From a bacterium (lineage in GTDB: Bacteria; Gemmatimonadota; Gemmatimonadetes; Gemmatimonadales; Gemmatimonadaceae): 64,000 bases of DNA. How positions within the stretch are numbered: the first letter of the stretch is position 1; each line of letters begins with the position of its first letter. The notes beneath the pieces are model-generated. The model did no database searches. It was given only the letters and a program-made list of their open reading frames with translations, and was not told where the DNA came from. The stretch covers positions 1 to 64,000 of the forward strand of contig JAIXTI010000121.1 of NCBI GenBank assembly GCA_027484025.1, given 5' to 3'. A program made the position numbers and the translations under genes. This document shows, piece after piece, positions 24,628 through 33,332 of the stretch.

Positions 24628-26985
24628 TTACTTGAAGCGAATCCCGTTCGGCGCCACCGCGCCCTTGGTCGGCACGAACGGCTTGGCGGCCGGCTTGAAG
24701 CCACCCTTGAGCGGCGCACGGTTCTGCTGGTTGCTCTGATTCTGCTGGTTGTTCTGAATCACGTCGCGGCGCGTGCCCCCCTCCGCCGACGCGCCGGCGC
24801 GCGGGCCCATGCCGCCGTCACTGCGCATGCTCAGCGCAATGCGGTTACGTGGCAAATCCACGCTCTGTACCGTGACCTTCACCTTCTTCCCCACCTGCAC
24901 GACGTCGTTGGGGTCCTTCACGAACTTGTCGGCAATCTGGCTCACGTGCACGAGGCCGTCCTGGTGCACGCCAATGTCCACGAACACCCCGAACGCCACG
25001 ATGTTCGTCACCACGCCTTCGAGCACCATGCCCGGCAGCAGATCGCTCGGCTTCTGAATGTCCTCGCGGAAGGCGGGCGGCTCGAACGCCGCACGCGGGT
25101 CACGCCCCGGCTTCTTGAGTTCGGCCACGATGTCGCGCAGTGTGGGCATGCCCACGTCGTCGCTCACGTACTGCTGCAGCGCAATACGATCGACCAGCGA
25201 TTCGTTGCCCACCAACTCGCCCACCGCCACGCCAAGATCCTTGGCCATGCGCTCCACCAGCGCGTACCGCTCCGGGTGCACGGCGCTCGAGTCCAGCGGA
25301 TGCACACCGCCGCGCACACGCAAGAAGCCGGCGGCTTGCTCGAATGCCTTCGCGCCGAGACGCGGCACGTCTTTCAGGTCACCGCGGCTCTTGAAGCCAC
25401 CCTTGCTGTCGCGCAGCGACACGATCGACTGCGCGAGACTGGGGCCGATGCCCGCCACGTAACCCAGCAGCGCCGATGACGCGGTGTTGATCTCCACCCC
25501 CACACGGTTCACGCAGCTTTCCACGATATCGTCGAGGCGCTGCTTGAGACGCGTCTGATTGACGTCGTGCTGATACTGTCCCACACCAATGCTCTTGGGA
25601 TCGATCTTCACGAGCTCCGCGAGCGGGTCCTGCAACCGGCGCGCGATGCTCACCGCGCCGCGCAGCGAGACATCGAGCTCGGGGAATTCACTGCGCGCGA
25701 GATCACTCGCGGAGTACACCGAAGCGCCCGCTTCATTCACCACCACCACCTGCGGACGCGGCGCATCCATTTCGCGCAGCGCCGCCTTGGTCAGCGTTTC
25801 CGTCTCGCGGCTTGCGGTGCCGTTGCCGATGGCAATGAGCTCCGGCGTAAAGCGCTCCACCATGAGGCGCACCGCACCGGCAAAGCGATCTTCCTGGTGC
25901 AGGTACAACGTATCGGTGTGCACGAGCGCACCCGTGGTGCTCACCACCGCGACCTTCACACCCGTGCGGAAGCCCGGGTCGAGTCCAATCACCTTCTTTT
26001 CGCCCGCGGGCGACGCGAGCAACAGCTGCTCGAGATTGCGACCGAAGATCGTGATCGCTTCGTCGTCCGCGCGCGTCTTGAGCTCCACGCGCAGTTCCAC
26101 CTCGATGGCCGGCGACAGCAACCGCTTGTAGGCGTCGGCGCAGGCGAGCGTGAACTGCTGCACAGCCTTCTTGCCGGCGCCCACGTCGGTAAGCAGGCGG
26201 GCGTTGATCTCGTCCACCGGCGCTTCGATGCGCCACAACAGCTCACCTTCCGTCTCGCCACGACGAATGGCCAGCATGCGATGGCTGGGAATGGTGCCCA
26301 ACGATTCGGCAAACTCGAAGTAATCCTTGAACTTCGATTCGTCGCTCTTCTTGTCGGCGAGCACGCTGCTCTTCACGACACCCTTGGCGCGCGTGACTTC
26401 GCGCACCCAGCCGCGAACGACCGCGTCTTCGGCAATCTGTTCGGCGAGAATGTCGCGGGCGCCCTGCAATGCGGCTTCGGCGGTAGGCACCTCGCTCGGC
26501 TTGCCTTCCATTTCCGGAAGCACGAACGCTGCTGCCTGTGCGAGCATTGCGGCATCATCGAGACTGCCTTCGACCAGTGCGTCCGCCAGCGGTCCCAGGC
26601 CGCGTTCGCGTGCAATCATGGCGCGCGTGCGACGCTTGGGCTTGAACGGCAAGTAGAGATCTTCGAGCGCCTGCTTGGTGTCGGCGGCCAGAATGGTGGC
26701 CTTGAGGGCATCGTCGAGCTTGCCCTGCTCATCGATGCTCTTGAGGATCGCCGCGCGGCGATCTTCCATTTCCTTCAGATACTCAGCGCGCTCACGCACA
26801 TCGCGGAGCTGCACTTCGTCGAGACCACCCGTGACTTCCTTGCGGTAGCGGGCGATAAAGGGGAGGGTGGCGCCTTCGGCAAAGAGGGCGAGCGTGCGCT
26901 GAACCTGCGGGGCGTTCAGCGACAGTTCCGTCGCCACGCGCGCAACGATCGCGGGGGCGAGCATATCGAGGGTAGGAGCGGTCAT
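24628..26985 (-). CDS. tex: Tex-family transcription accessory RNA-binding protein
   Basis: 785 residues with the Tex layout: N-terminal helical region (LAPAIVARVATEL, ATLPFIARYRKEVTGGLDE), YqgF/RNase H-like domain in the middle (VIGLDPGFRTGVKVAVV), helix-hairpin-helix repeats, and a C-terminal S1 domain from about residue 650 (VTNIVAFGVFVDIGVHQDGL). The last about 50 residues are Gln/Asn-rich and basic, a low-complexity tail. Tex binds nucleic acid and affects transcription and fitness in several bacteria. ATG 26985 is the natural start. It is divergent from the Uma2-type gene. Confidence 0.95.
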   Translation of the reverse strand: MTAPTLDMLAPAIVARVATELSLNAPQVQRTLALFAEGATLPFIARYRKEVTGGLDEVQLRDVRERAEYLKEMEDRRAAILKSIDEQGKLDDALKATILAADTKQALEDLYLPFKPKRRTRAMIARERGLGPLADALVEGSLDDAAMLAQAAAFVLPEMEGKPSEVPTAEAALQGARDILAEQIAEDAVVRGWVREVTRAKGVVKSSVLADKKSDESKFKDYFEFAESLGTIPSHRMLAIRRGETEGELLWRIEAPVDEINARLLTDVGAGKKAVQQFTLACADAYKRLLSPAIEVELRVELKTRADDEAITIFGRNLEQLLLASPAGEKKVIGLDPGFRTGVKVAVVSTTGALVHTDTLYLHQEDRFAGAVRLMVERFTPELIAIGNGTASRETETLTKAALREMDAPRPQVVVVNEAGASVYSASDLARSEFPELDVSLRGAVSIARRLQDPLAELVKIDPKSIGVGQYQHDVNQTRLKQRLDDIVESCVNRVGVEINTASSALLGYVAGIGPSLAQSIVSLRDSKGGFKSRGDLKDVPRLGAKAFEQAAGFLRVRGGVHPLDSSAVHPERYALVERMAKDLGVAVGELVGNESLVDRIALQQYVSDDVGMPTLRDIVAELKKPGRDPRAAFEPPAFREDIQKPSDLLPGMVLEGVVTNIVAFGVFVDIGVHQDGLVHVSQIADKFVKDPNDVVQVGKKVKVTVQSVDLPRNRIALSMRSDGGMGPRAGASAEGGTRRDVIQNNQQNQSNQQNRAPLKGGFKPAAKPFVPTKGAVAPNGIRFK

Positions 26986-27153
26986 ATGCGCGCATACTAC
27001 GTGCCTCGCCTGACAAATTGGAGGGCTTGCGAAACGGCGCAGATGACGCGTGAAAATGATGCTTGGCGCCTAATTTCGGTGACACACGGCAGAGCGTCAT
27101 TCCCTATCGTGCCGAATGTCCCCTTGCCAACTTCACGCAACGCCGAGCAAACT

Positions 27154-27723
27154 ATGGCCATGCCAGCCACGGAGCAGCGCCGCTGGACCGCGGCGGAAGT
27201 ACAGAATCTGCCCGAAGAGCCGGGCAAAAGGTTCGAGTGCGTGGACGGGGAGCTGCTCGTGAGCCCGAGCCCCGTACTGGCGCACCAGATTGCCTTGGCT
27301 CTCCTGATGACCGCGCTCAACGACTATGCGCGTCAGGGTCAGCGGGCGTTGATTCTCCCTGCACCACTCGACTACGTGCTCGACACTTTCACGGTCGTGC
27401 AACCGGACATCACCGTCGTGCCAACACCAGCAGGACGAGCACCGACACGAAACGAAGCGCCCGAGGCCGCCGTGCTGTTCGTGGAGATTCTCTCGCCGAG
27501 CACGGCGCGCTACGACCGCGTCGTGAAACGCCGGCGCTATCAGCGTGAAGGCATCGAGTATTGGATCGTGGACGTCGAGTCGCGACTCATCGAACGGTGG
27601 CTCGGCGGCGATGAGCGCCCGGAAATTCTCGCGGAGCAGCTCGGTTGGCAGCTGTCGGGGCATGAGGCGGCGTTCTCACTCGACGTGGTGGATTACTTCG
27701 GACGGGTTCACGGCGAGCGCTGA
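27154..27723 (+). CDS. Uma2-family (DUF820) putative endonuclease-like protein
   Basis: 189 residues. It has the Uma2 pattern: an N-terminal WTAAEVQNLPEE, GKRFECVDGELLVSPSP (conserved Glu), VVQPDITVV (conserved Asp), VEILSPSTARYDRVVKRRRY and IEYWIVD. These residues match the PD-(D/E)XK-like fold of the family. The family is abundant in cyanobacteria and some other phyla, and its cellular role is unknown. ATG 27154 is the start; ATG 27160 is a near alternative. Its 3' end overlaps the convergent HxlR gene by 48 bp. Confidence 0.85.
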   Translation: MAMPATEQRRWTAAEVQNLPEEPGKRFECVDGELLVSPSPVLAHQIALALLMTALNDYARQGQRALILPAPLDYVLDTFTVVQPDITVVPTPAGRAPTRNEAPEAAVLFVEILSPSTARYDRVVKRRRYQREGIEYWIVDVESRLIERWLGGDERPEILAEQLGWQLSGHEAAFSLDVVDYFGRVHGER

Positions 27724-28047
27724 GGAACGGTATGCCGACCCCCAGCTGCGCAACGCCTCGATAGCTGGCAACGCGGTGCGCCCAAGCTCGGTAATGGCGT
27801 AGTCCACGTGCGGCGGCACCACGGGATGCACGGTGCGTGTGAGCAACCCCGCATGCTCCAATTCGCGCAGCTGTTGTGTGAGCATCTTGTGCGACACGCG
27901 CGTGAGATCGCGGTGCAATTCGTTGTAGCGCCATGTGCGCTGATTGAGACGCCACAACACCGGCATCTTCCACTTCCCCCCGATCAGGTGCAGCGCGAGC
28001 TCGACCGGACTCTGAAACAGCTGACCATCGTGCATGAACTCCGGCAT
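27676..28047 (-). CDS. HxlR-family transcriptional regulator
   Basis: 123 residues, one winged helix: LHLIGGKWKMPVLWRL, then RYNELHRDLTRVSHKMLTQQLRELEHAGLL, the hallmark of HxlR regulators. ATG 28047 is chosen over an upstream TTG because GGAG sits seven bases before it. It is divergent from the oxidoreductase gene with a 96-bp shared control region holding a partial dyad, so it probably regulates that gene and itself. The ligand or redox signal is not evident. No conserved Cys is present in the protein, which argues against a thiol switch. Confidence 0.9.
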   Translation of the reverse strand: MPEFMHDGQLFQSPVELALHLIGGKWKMPVLWRLNQRTWRYNELHRDLTRVSHKMLTQQLRELEHAGLLTRTVHPVVPPHVDYAITELGRTALPAIEALRSWGSAYRSSALAVNPSEVIHHVE

Positions 28048-28065
28048 GGCACTCTCCAAACAGTA

Positions 28066-28090
28066 AGTATCATCCCAAAAGGTGCATACT
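28066..28090. promoter_or_regulatory. candidate HxlR operator
   Basis: A 25-bp imperfect dyad with AGTAT...ATACT ends lies in the divergent control region between the regulator and the oxidoreductase. Position and symmetry suggest the regulator's binding site; not proven. A TTGACT -35-like hexamer follows at 28093-28098. Confidence 0.4.
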
Positions 28091-28143
28091 GGTTGACTCG
28101 CGCGTAATCCCGTAGCCTCATGCCGACTTCATTCGGAGACGCC

Positions 28144-28797
28144 ATGAGTGCCGACGACAACCTGCCCAACGCCGACCGCCGCATGACCCTGCACACCATC
28201 GCCATTCTCGGTGCCGGCCGCGTGGGCTCCACGCTAGGCGCCCGCTTTGCCGACGCCGGACATACGGTGCACTACGGGGTGCGTGACCCCGCGAGCGACA
28301 AGCACGCAAACGCTGCGCAACCGCTGCAGTCGCTGTCCGACGCCGCAGCCAACGCCGACATCCTCGTCCTCACCTCCGCGTGGGCAGGCGCCGAGTCGAC
28401 GTTACAGGCCGCCGGTGATCTGAGCGGCAAAATCCTCATCGATGCCACCAACCCCATTGGCCCGGGGATGGTGCTCACCCACGGCACTACCGATTCCGGC
28501 GCCGAACAGGTGGCGCGATGGGCGCCCGGCGCGCGCGTCGTGAAGGCATTCAATAGCATCGGCATGGAAGTGATGGCCAATCCCGTCTTCGCCAACGGGC
28601 ACTCCGTGCTCTGGCTCTGCGGCGACGACGATGACGCGTGCAACACGACCATCTCGCTGGCACGCGCCATCGGCTTCGATCCGGTGCGGCTTGGCCCTCT
28701 GTCACGCGCCCGTTTTCTCGAACCTGCAGCGCTCGTGTGGATTACCGCGAGCGCCGGGCTCGGCCGCGAGTTCAGCTGGGGTGTACTGCGGCGATGA
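28144..28797 (+). CDS. NADPH/F420-dependent oxidoreductase-type protein (NpdG-like)
   Basis: 217 residues with an N-terminal Rossmann loop GAGRVGSTLGARFADAG (about 22-38), then a DATNPIGPG motif and VVKAFNSIG, typical of the F420-dependent NADP oxidoreductase/putative dinucleotide-binding family. Many members in non-F420 organisms act as NADPH-dependent reductases with unknown substrates. ATG 28144 is favoured because GGAG lies six bases before it; ATG 28120 lacks such a site. Divergent from the HxlR-type regulator, which likely controls it. Confidence 0.85.
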   Translation: MSADDNLPNADRRMTLHTIAILGAGRVGSTLGARFADAGHTVHYGVRDPASDKHANAAQPLQSLSDAAANADILVLTSAWAGAESTLQAAGDLSGKILIDATNPIGPGMVLTHGTTDSGAEQVARWAPGARVVKAFNSIGMEVMANPVFANGHSVLWLCGDDDDACNTTISLARAIGFDPVRLGPLSRARFLEPAALVWITASAGLGREFSWGVLRR

Positions 28798-28819
28798 TCC
28801 GGCGAGGGGCTGAGACAAA

Positions 28820-28903
28820 CAACTGAACACGGATCAAACGGATGGAGCGGAGGAACGCGGATCAGATCCGTGTCCCTCCGCTCCATCCGTTCAATCCGTG
28901 TTG
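28820..28903. repeat. CGGAT/CGGAG-type inverted repeat between convergent genes
   Basis: Two arms of about 40 bp (left from 28820, right ending 28903), containing GATGGAGCGGAGG words and their complements, fill the gap between two convergent genes. Word composition loosely resembles 3491-3595 and 24491-24600. Confidence 0.8.
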
Positions 28904-28931
28904 CGCTGTGGGTCTGACCTGCCCGAACGAC

Positions 28932-31900
28932 TTATTGGTTCTCGCTCGAGATCTTGAGCTTCGCCGCTTTCAGCATGTTGAGCGCTTCCTCGATCGCCGT
29001 CTTGAGCTCGCGGTCGATCTTCTTCACTTCGTCCATCGGCGTGTTCTTCACCCACACATCGGGCGGAACGCCGAGGTTCTCGAGATTGACGCCGTAGTTG
29101 TTGGGCTTGGTGGGGTCGTACGTCACCACCAGTGACCCCGGCGTACGAATGGTGCCGCCGTTGATGAGCGTGTACGAACCCGTCGCGATCACCGCCGCCG
29201 CCGTGGGGTTGCCCACGATACGCCCCAATCCCAGCTGACGGAACGCCATGGGCGTGACCTCGCTGTCGGAGCCGGAGCGCGCGTTGATCATCATGACCTT
29301 GGGCCCCGCAATCGCCTGACGCGGACGACGCCCCCACACACGTGATCCCGTGCGCTGATTCCAGAACTGATACGGCTGCCGCTCGAGAATGTCGATCAGC
29401 TCCTGGTCGATATTGCCGCCGCCGTTGTAGCGGATGTCGACGATGATCCCCTTCTTGTTGGAGAACTGGTCGATCTCGTTGCGGAAGCGCGCCAACGACG
29501 GCTGATCCATGGAACGAATGTGCACATACGCGATGTCGCCGTTCGTTTCCTTCTCCACCTGCGCGCGGTTGTTCGCCACCCACTCTTCGTACTTGATGTT
29601 CGTGAGTGAGGTCACCGTGGCAATACGCATGGTGCGCGCACCCTCACCACCAGCGCTCTTCGCGACACGCACGGGGATGTACTCGTTCATCGCGGTGGCC
29701 AGCAGACGCTCGTAGTTGTCCCCCGACTTGAGCTCCTGCCCGTTGATGGCGAGCACGTAGTCACCCTCGCGCACATCCAGCCACTCCTTGTCGGCCGGGC
29801 CACCCTTGTACACGTGCCCCACCCTATAGCGTCCCGCGTCGCTCGGTTCGAGTTCGAAACCGAGATAGCGCGTGGTGTACACACTCGGCATGCTGCGTGA
29901 CGGCGGTCCGTTTACGCCGGTGTGCGACGCGTTGAGTTCACCGATCATCTCGTTGGCGAGGTCGTACACGTCTTCGTTGGTCGCCACGTGCTTCAGCAAC
30001 GGCTTGTAGCGTGACTTGATGGCGTCCCAGTCGCGGCCGTGCATCTTCTCGTCGTAGAAGCGGTACTTCATCACGCGCCACGCTTCTTCGAACAGCTGCT
30101 CGCGCTCGGCGCGCGCATCCACCATGACGGGGAACGAAAAGTTCACCGGCTCCGCACGCTGCGGCGTAGCGAGCACGAGTTTGCTGATCTCGAAGCCCGG
30201 CGCGGCGGATTCACCGCCTTCACCGCCACGTGCGGCACGACGGAAGAAGACCGCCCGACGATCGGCGGTGGGCGTGAGCTGCGGATACAACCCGCCCGCG
30301 ATACGCCGACGATTGGTACCGTCGAGGTTCATCGCGAAGAGCCCCACGTTGGGGCTTTCCGGATCGACCGCCGCCGCCTGTGCGTTGCCGCCACCGAAGC
30401 CACCACCACCGCCCACCGTGAAGTACACCGTGCGTCCATCGCGCGACAGGAAGAACTGCCCCACCGCCGTCGTGCCGCGCGTGAGCTGACGTGCGCGGTC
30501 GGCCATGCCGGGTTCATCGATGCTGACGGCCAACGGCGCAGCAGGAGTGGCGGCGGTGGAGTCGGCACGCCCACCGGGCGCGCGACGCATCCGTTCGCGA
30601 ACCAGCGGATCGTTGGGGTCTTCGGTGAGCTTGGCCAGCGACACCACGAACAGCTGCGACACACCGTTGTCGCGGTTCGAGGTGAACATGACATGCTTGC
30701 CATCCGGCGTCATCACGCCGTTGCCGTCGTTGAACGGATTGCGGGTCACGTTCACTTCGCGCTTGTTACGCACGTCGAAAACGAACACTTCCGCGTTCTG
30801 ATCATCGTCGCGACGCGAGTACGTGAGCCAGTTGCCGTCGGCGCTGTACTGCCCCACGGTAAATCCGCCCGCGGCATTGTAGGCCAGTTCGCGCGGCGCA
30901 CCACCCGCCACATCCACTTCCCACAAGCGGTTGTTGCCCGTGTACGCCAGCTTCTGTCCACCCGGCGCCCACGTGAGGTCGGCCTTCACCGACGGCTGCG
31001 TGGTGAGCTTGCGACGCTGCGCACCGGCCATGTCGTACACCCACACTTCCTCGTCGCCGCTTTCGTCGCTCACGTACGCCAGGCGACGCCCGTCGGGCGA
31101 ATACACCTGGTACCGCTCACGCCACGGTGACGACGTGACGGCGGTGCGTTCCCCCACACCCGCCTCCGTGGGCACCACCACGATCTCGCCATGAAAGTCG
31201 ACGGCCACATAATCACCCGACGGCGACGGTGCAAAGCCGTCGGCGCGGTTGCTGTTGGAGACCGTGGAGATGTCGTTCTCCTTCGCATCAGCGGCAACGC
31301 TGATCGCCAGCTTGCGCGGCTGTCCGCCCGGCACATCGATCGTCCACAAATCGAATTCGTTTTCGTACACGATGCGACGGCCATCGGGAGAGATGGCGGG
31401 GAACTGCACGCCATCGTCCTTGTGCTTCGTCACCTGCTGCGGCGCGCCACCGGTGGGCGCAATGCGCCACAGGTTGAAGATGCCGTCGCGCTCCGAGGCA
31501 AAGTAGATCATGCCATCGGCGCCCCACATGGGGTGCACATCGTGGGTGAACGTCTTGAACTGCTTCAGCTCCGTATCGGTGAGCTCCGTGATCTGCCCCG
31601 TCTTGAGATCCTGCACCGCGATATCAGCGTTGCTGTTGCCGCGATATCCCTTGCGCCAATAGCTCGGCACCGTGCGGTTGAACGCCACCATCGTCGCGTC
31701 CTGCTTCATCATGCCGCTGCGACCGAAATCCATGGACATGGCGCGCGGCGCAGAGCCGTCGATGGGCAACCGGTACAGCGGCGAGCCGAAGGGGTGTTCG
31801 CCGCGATTGCTCGTGAACACGATCTCGCGTCCATCGGGCGTGAAATACAACGCCTGATCGTCACCGCTGAACCACGTGAGCTGCTTTGGCTCACCGCCGC

Positions 31901-32234
31901 TCACCGGGACCATGTAGATGTCGTTGTTCCCCATGCGATTGCTCGTGAACGCAATCCACTTCCCGTCGGGCGAAAAGCGCGGCATGAAATCACGCGCCAC
32001 ATGCGCGGTGAGCCGGCGTGGGTTGCCGCCGTCCTTGTCGGCCACCCAGATGTCGTCCTGCCAGGTAAAGGCTATCGTGCCGTCGTTGGCCACGTGCGCA
32101 TAGCGCGCGAACTTGATGGGCTCACGAGGCGCCGACTGCGCCACCGCCGGTGATGCCGTGGCGCCAAGCGCCGCGGCCAGAGTCGATGCCAGAAGGGCCG
32201 CACTCAGGCGGCCCCACACGGTTGCTGCAGACAT
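28932..32234 (-). CDS. tricorn-type S41 family protease, exported
   Basis: 1100 residues. Signal peptide (about 1-33, ending AVAQ); WD40/TolB-like beta-propeller repeats (SPDGKWIAFTSNR, SPDGRRLAYVSDE, TPDGKHVMFTSNR) spanning about 40-640; then the tricorn C1, PDZ and C2 parts. The PDZ region includes LGFELEPSDAGRYRVGHVY, and the catalytic region has VDIRYNGGGNIDQ and the nucleophile Ser in NARSGSDSE. Tricorn homologues degrade peptides. Here the signal peptide implies periplasmic or extracellular action. A Gly/Ala-rich insert (GGGGGFGGGNAQAAA) interrupts the propeller. ATG 32234 begins the signal peptide. Confidence 0.92.
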   Translation of the reverse strand: MSAATVWGRLSAALLASTLAAALGATASPAVAQSAPREPIKFARYAHVANDGTIAFTWQDDIWVADKDGGNPRRLTAHVARDFMPRFSPDGKWIAFTSNRMGNNDIYMVPVSGGEPKQLTWFSGDDQALYFTPDGREIVFTSNRGEHPFGSPLYRLPIDGSAPRAMSMDFGRSGMMKQDATMVAFNRTVPSYWRKGYRGNSNADIAVQDLKTGQITELTDTELKQFKTFTHDVHPMWGADGMIYFASERDGIFNLWRIAPTGGAPQQVTKHKDDGVQFPAISPDGRRIVYENEFDLWTIDVPGGQPRKLAISVAADAKENDISTVSNSNRADGFAPSPSGDYVAVDFHGEIVVVPTEAGVGERTAVTSSPWRERYQVYSPDGRRLAYVSDESGDEEVWVYDMAGAQRRKLTTQPSVKADLTWAPGGQKLAYTGNNRLWEVDVAGGAPRELAYNAAGGFTVGQYSADGNWLTYSRRDDDQNAEVFVFDVRNKREVNVTRNPFNDGNGVMTPDGKHVMFTSNRDNGVSQLFVVSLAKLTEDPNDPLVRERMRRAPGGRADSTAATPAAPLAVSIDEPGMADRARQLTRGTTAVGQFFLSRDGRTVYFTVGGGGGFGGGNAQAAAVDPESPNVGLFAMNLDGTNRRRIAGGLYPQLTPTADRRAVFFRRAARGGEGGESAAPGFEISKLVLATPQRAEPVNFSFPVMVDARAEREQLFEEAWRVMKYRFYDEKMHGRDWDAIKSRYKPLLKHVATNEDVYDLANEMIGELNASHTGVNGPPSRSMPSVYTTRYLGFELEPSDAGRYRVGHVYKGGPADKEWLDVREGDYVLAINGQELKSGDNYERLLATAMNEYIPVRVAKSAGGEGARTMRIATVTSLTNIKYEEWVANNRAQVEKETNGDIAYVHIRSMDQPSLARFRNEIDQFSNKKGIIVDIRYNGGGNIDQELIDILERQPYQFWNQRTGSRVWGRRPRQAIAGPKVMMINARSGSDSEVTPMAFRQLGLGRIVGNPTAAAVIATGSYTLINGGTIRTPGSLVVTYDPTKPNNYGVNLENLGVPPDVWVKNTPMDEVKKIDRELKTAIEEALNMLKAAKLKISSENQ

Positions 32235-32275
32235 AACGCGGCTCCGAAAAAGAGGACCGCGGTATTGTGCGCCCG

Positions 32276-33241
32276 TTAATTACATCCGGCCAGAGCACTT
32301 TCCCACAACACGCGCCAGCCACCCGCCGATTGGGACAGAACGGCCGCACCAAGCGCGATGCCGTCGTCGCGGCCAAAGAGCAGCCGAACGTCGCGCGCGC
32401 CGGCAGCGCGGAACGCCAGCAGCGGCTCCGCCACCACGAGCTCCTCTTCGTGCCCCGACGCGCGCTCGTGCCACCCCACCTTCCACTCCTTGCTGTCGCT
32501 GCCCGGCGCGTCGACGACGATCACGAGACGCTCCTCCTTGGGATCGTCCTCCTGATTCACCCGGCGGGCCAGCGTGGCCACCACAAAGCCGCCGGTCCCC
32601 TCGTTGTCAGTGTTGCGCCCACGCCAGGCGCGGAGCACCACGAAGGGAAGCGCGCGGAAGGTCGCGCTCGTATCATCCGGCAACCGCGACGCGAGCCGTG
32701 TCAGATCGGCCGCCAGTCGCCCCGAATCGCGCGGCGCGAGCCCCTCGATGGAGTCGAGCGGAATGGCCGTCACCCGCCCGGCCGCAAAGGCCGCCGTCCA
32801 CGGCAGCAGTGTCACGCCGGCATCGACGCCCAAGCGGGCCACCGGCCACGCGCTGCACCCGGGTTCCGAAGGCGCGCCAGCCTCAACCGAAATGCGAGCT
32901 ACCCCCACCTTGCCGCCGCGGGCAAAAAGATCGAGCCGGCCGTCGCCCAGCAGCGCCCCCACGCCCGTCGTATCGCTCATCGTCGTGTCGGTGGCCTCTG
33001 GCAGCAACAACGAACCCGCCACCAACCCGCCGTCCACCGTGGGAAGCACCACGAAGGGGCCAGCGGCAATGTCCCACCCGCTGCTGCTCACCGTCGTCGC
33101 AATACTGTCTGCCCCCGAACGGTTCGCATTGCCACCTGCAGAATCACCAGGCTCGGGCGACTTGTTGCGGTCGCACGCCAGAACCAACAGCACCGGAGCC
33201 CATCGCGCGGCCCGGGAAATACGTCGCCAGAGTGTCTGCAT
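32276..33241 (-). CDS. lipoprotein of unknown function
   Basis: 321 residues. A basic N-terminus and hydrophobic stretch end in a lipobox VLA|C (Cys near residue 22) followed by a Gly/Ser-rich linker. The rest is an acidic, mixed alpha/beta domain with no family I recognise; segments such as VVLPTVDGGLVAGSLLL and LVIVVDAPGSDSKEWKVGWH suggest beta structure. ATG 33241 is chosen for the lipoprotein signal, as the upstream open frame runs into the MFS gene's leader. It ends 41 bp upstream of the tricorn-type protease start and is probably co-transcribed with it. Confidence 0.7.
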   Translation of the reverse strand: MQTLWRRISRAARWAPVLLVLACDRNKSPEPGDSAGGNANRSGADSIATTVSSSGWDIAAGPFVVLPTVDGGLVAGSLLLPEATDTTMSDTTGVGALLGDGRLDLFARGGKVGVARISVEAGAPSEPGCSAWPVARLGVDAGVTLLPWTAAFAAGRVTAIPLDSIEGLAPRDSGRLAADLTRLASRLPDDTSATFRALPFVVLRAWRGRNTDNEGTGGFVVATLARRVNQEDDPKEERLVIVVDAPGSDSKEWKVGWHERASGHEEELVVAEPLLAFRAAGARDVRLLFGRDDGIALGAAVLSQSAGGWRVLWESALAGCN

Positions 33242-33332
33242 GCCAAGAAGTATGTCACGAGACGTACTGGACAGCGACCACGCCGCCCCAGAGGATTGTC
33301 TGACGTTGCGACCTCCTCCTTCTCCATCGTTC

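Noticed and set aside
25567-27153. Long plus-strand open frame fused ahead of the Uma2-type gene
   Set aside because: It is the antisense of tex in a GC-rich genome; Uma2 homology starts at 27154.
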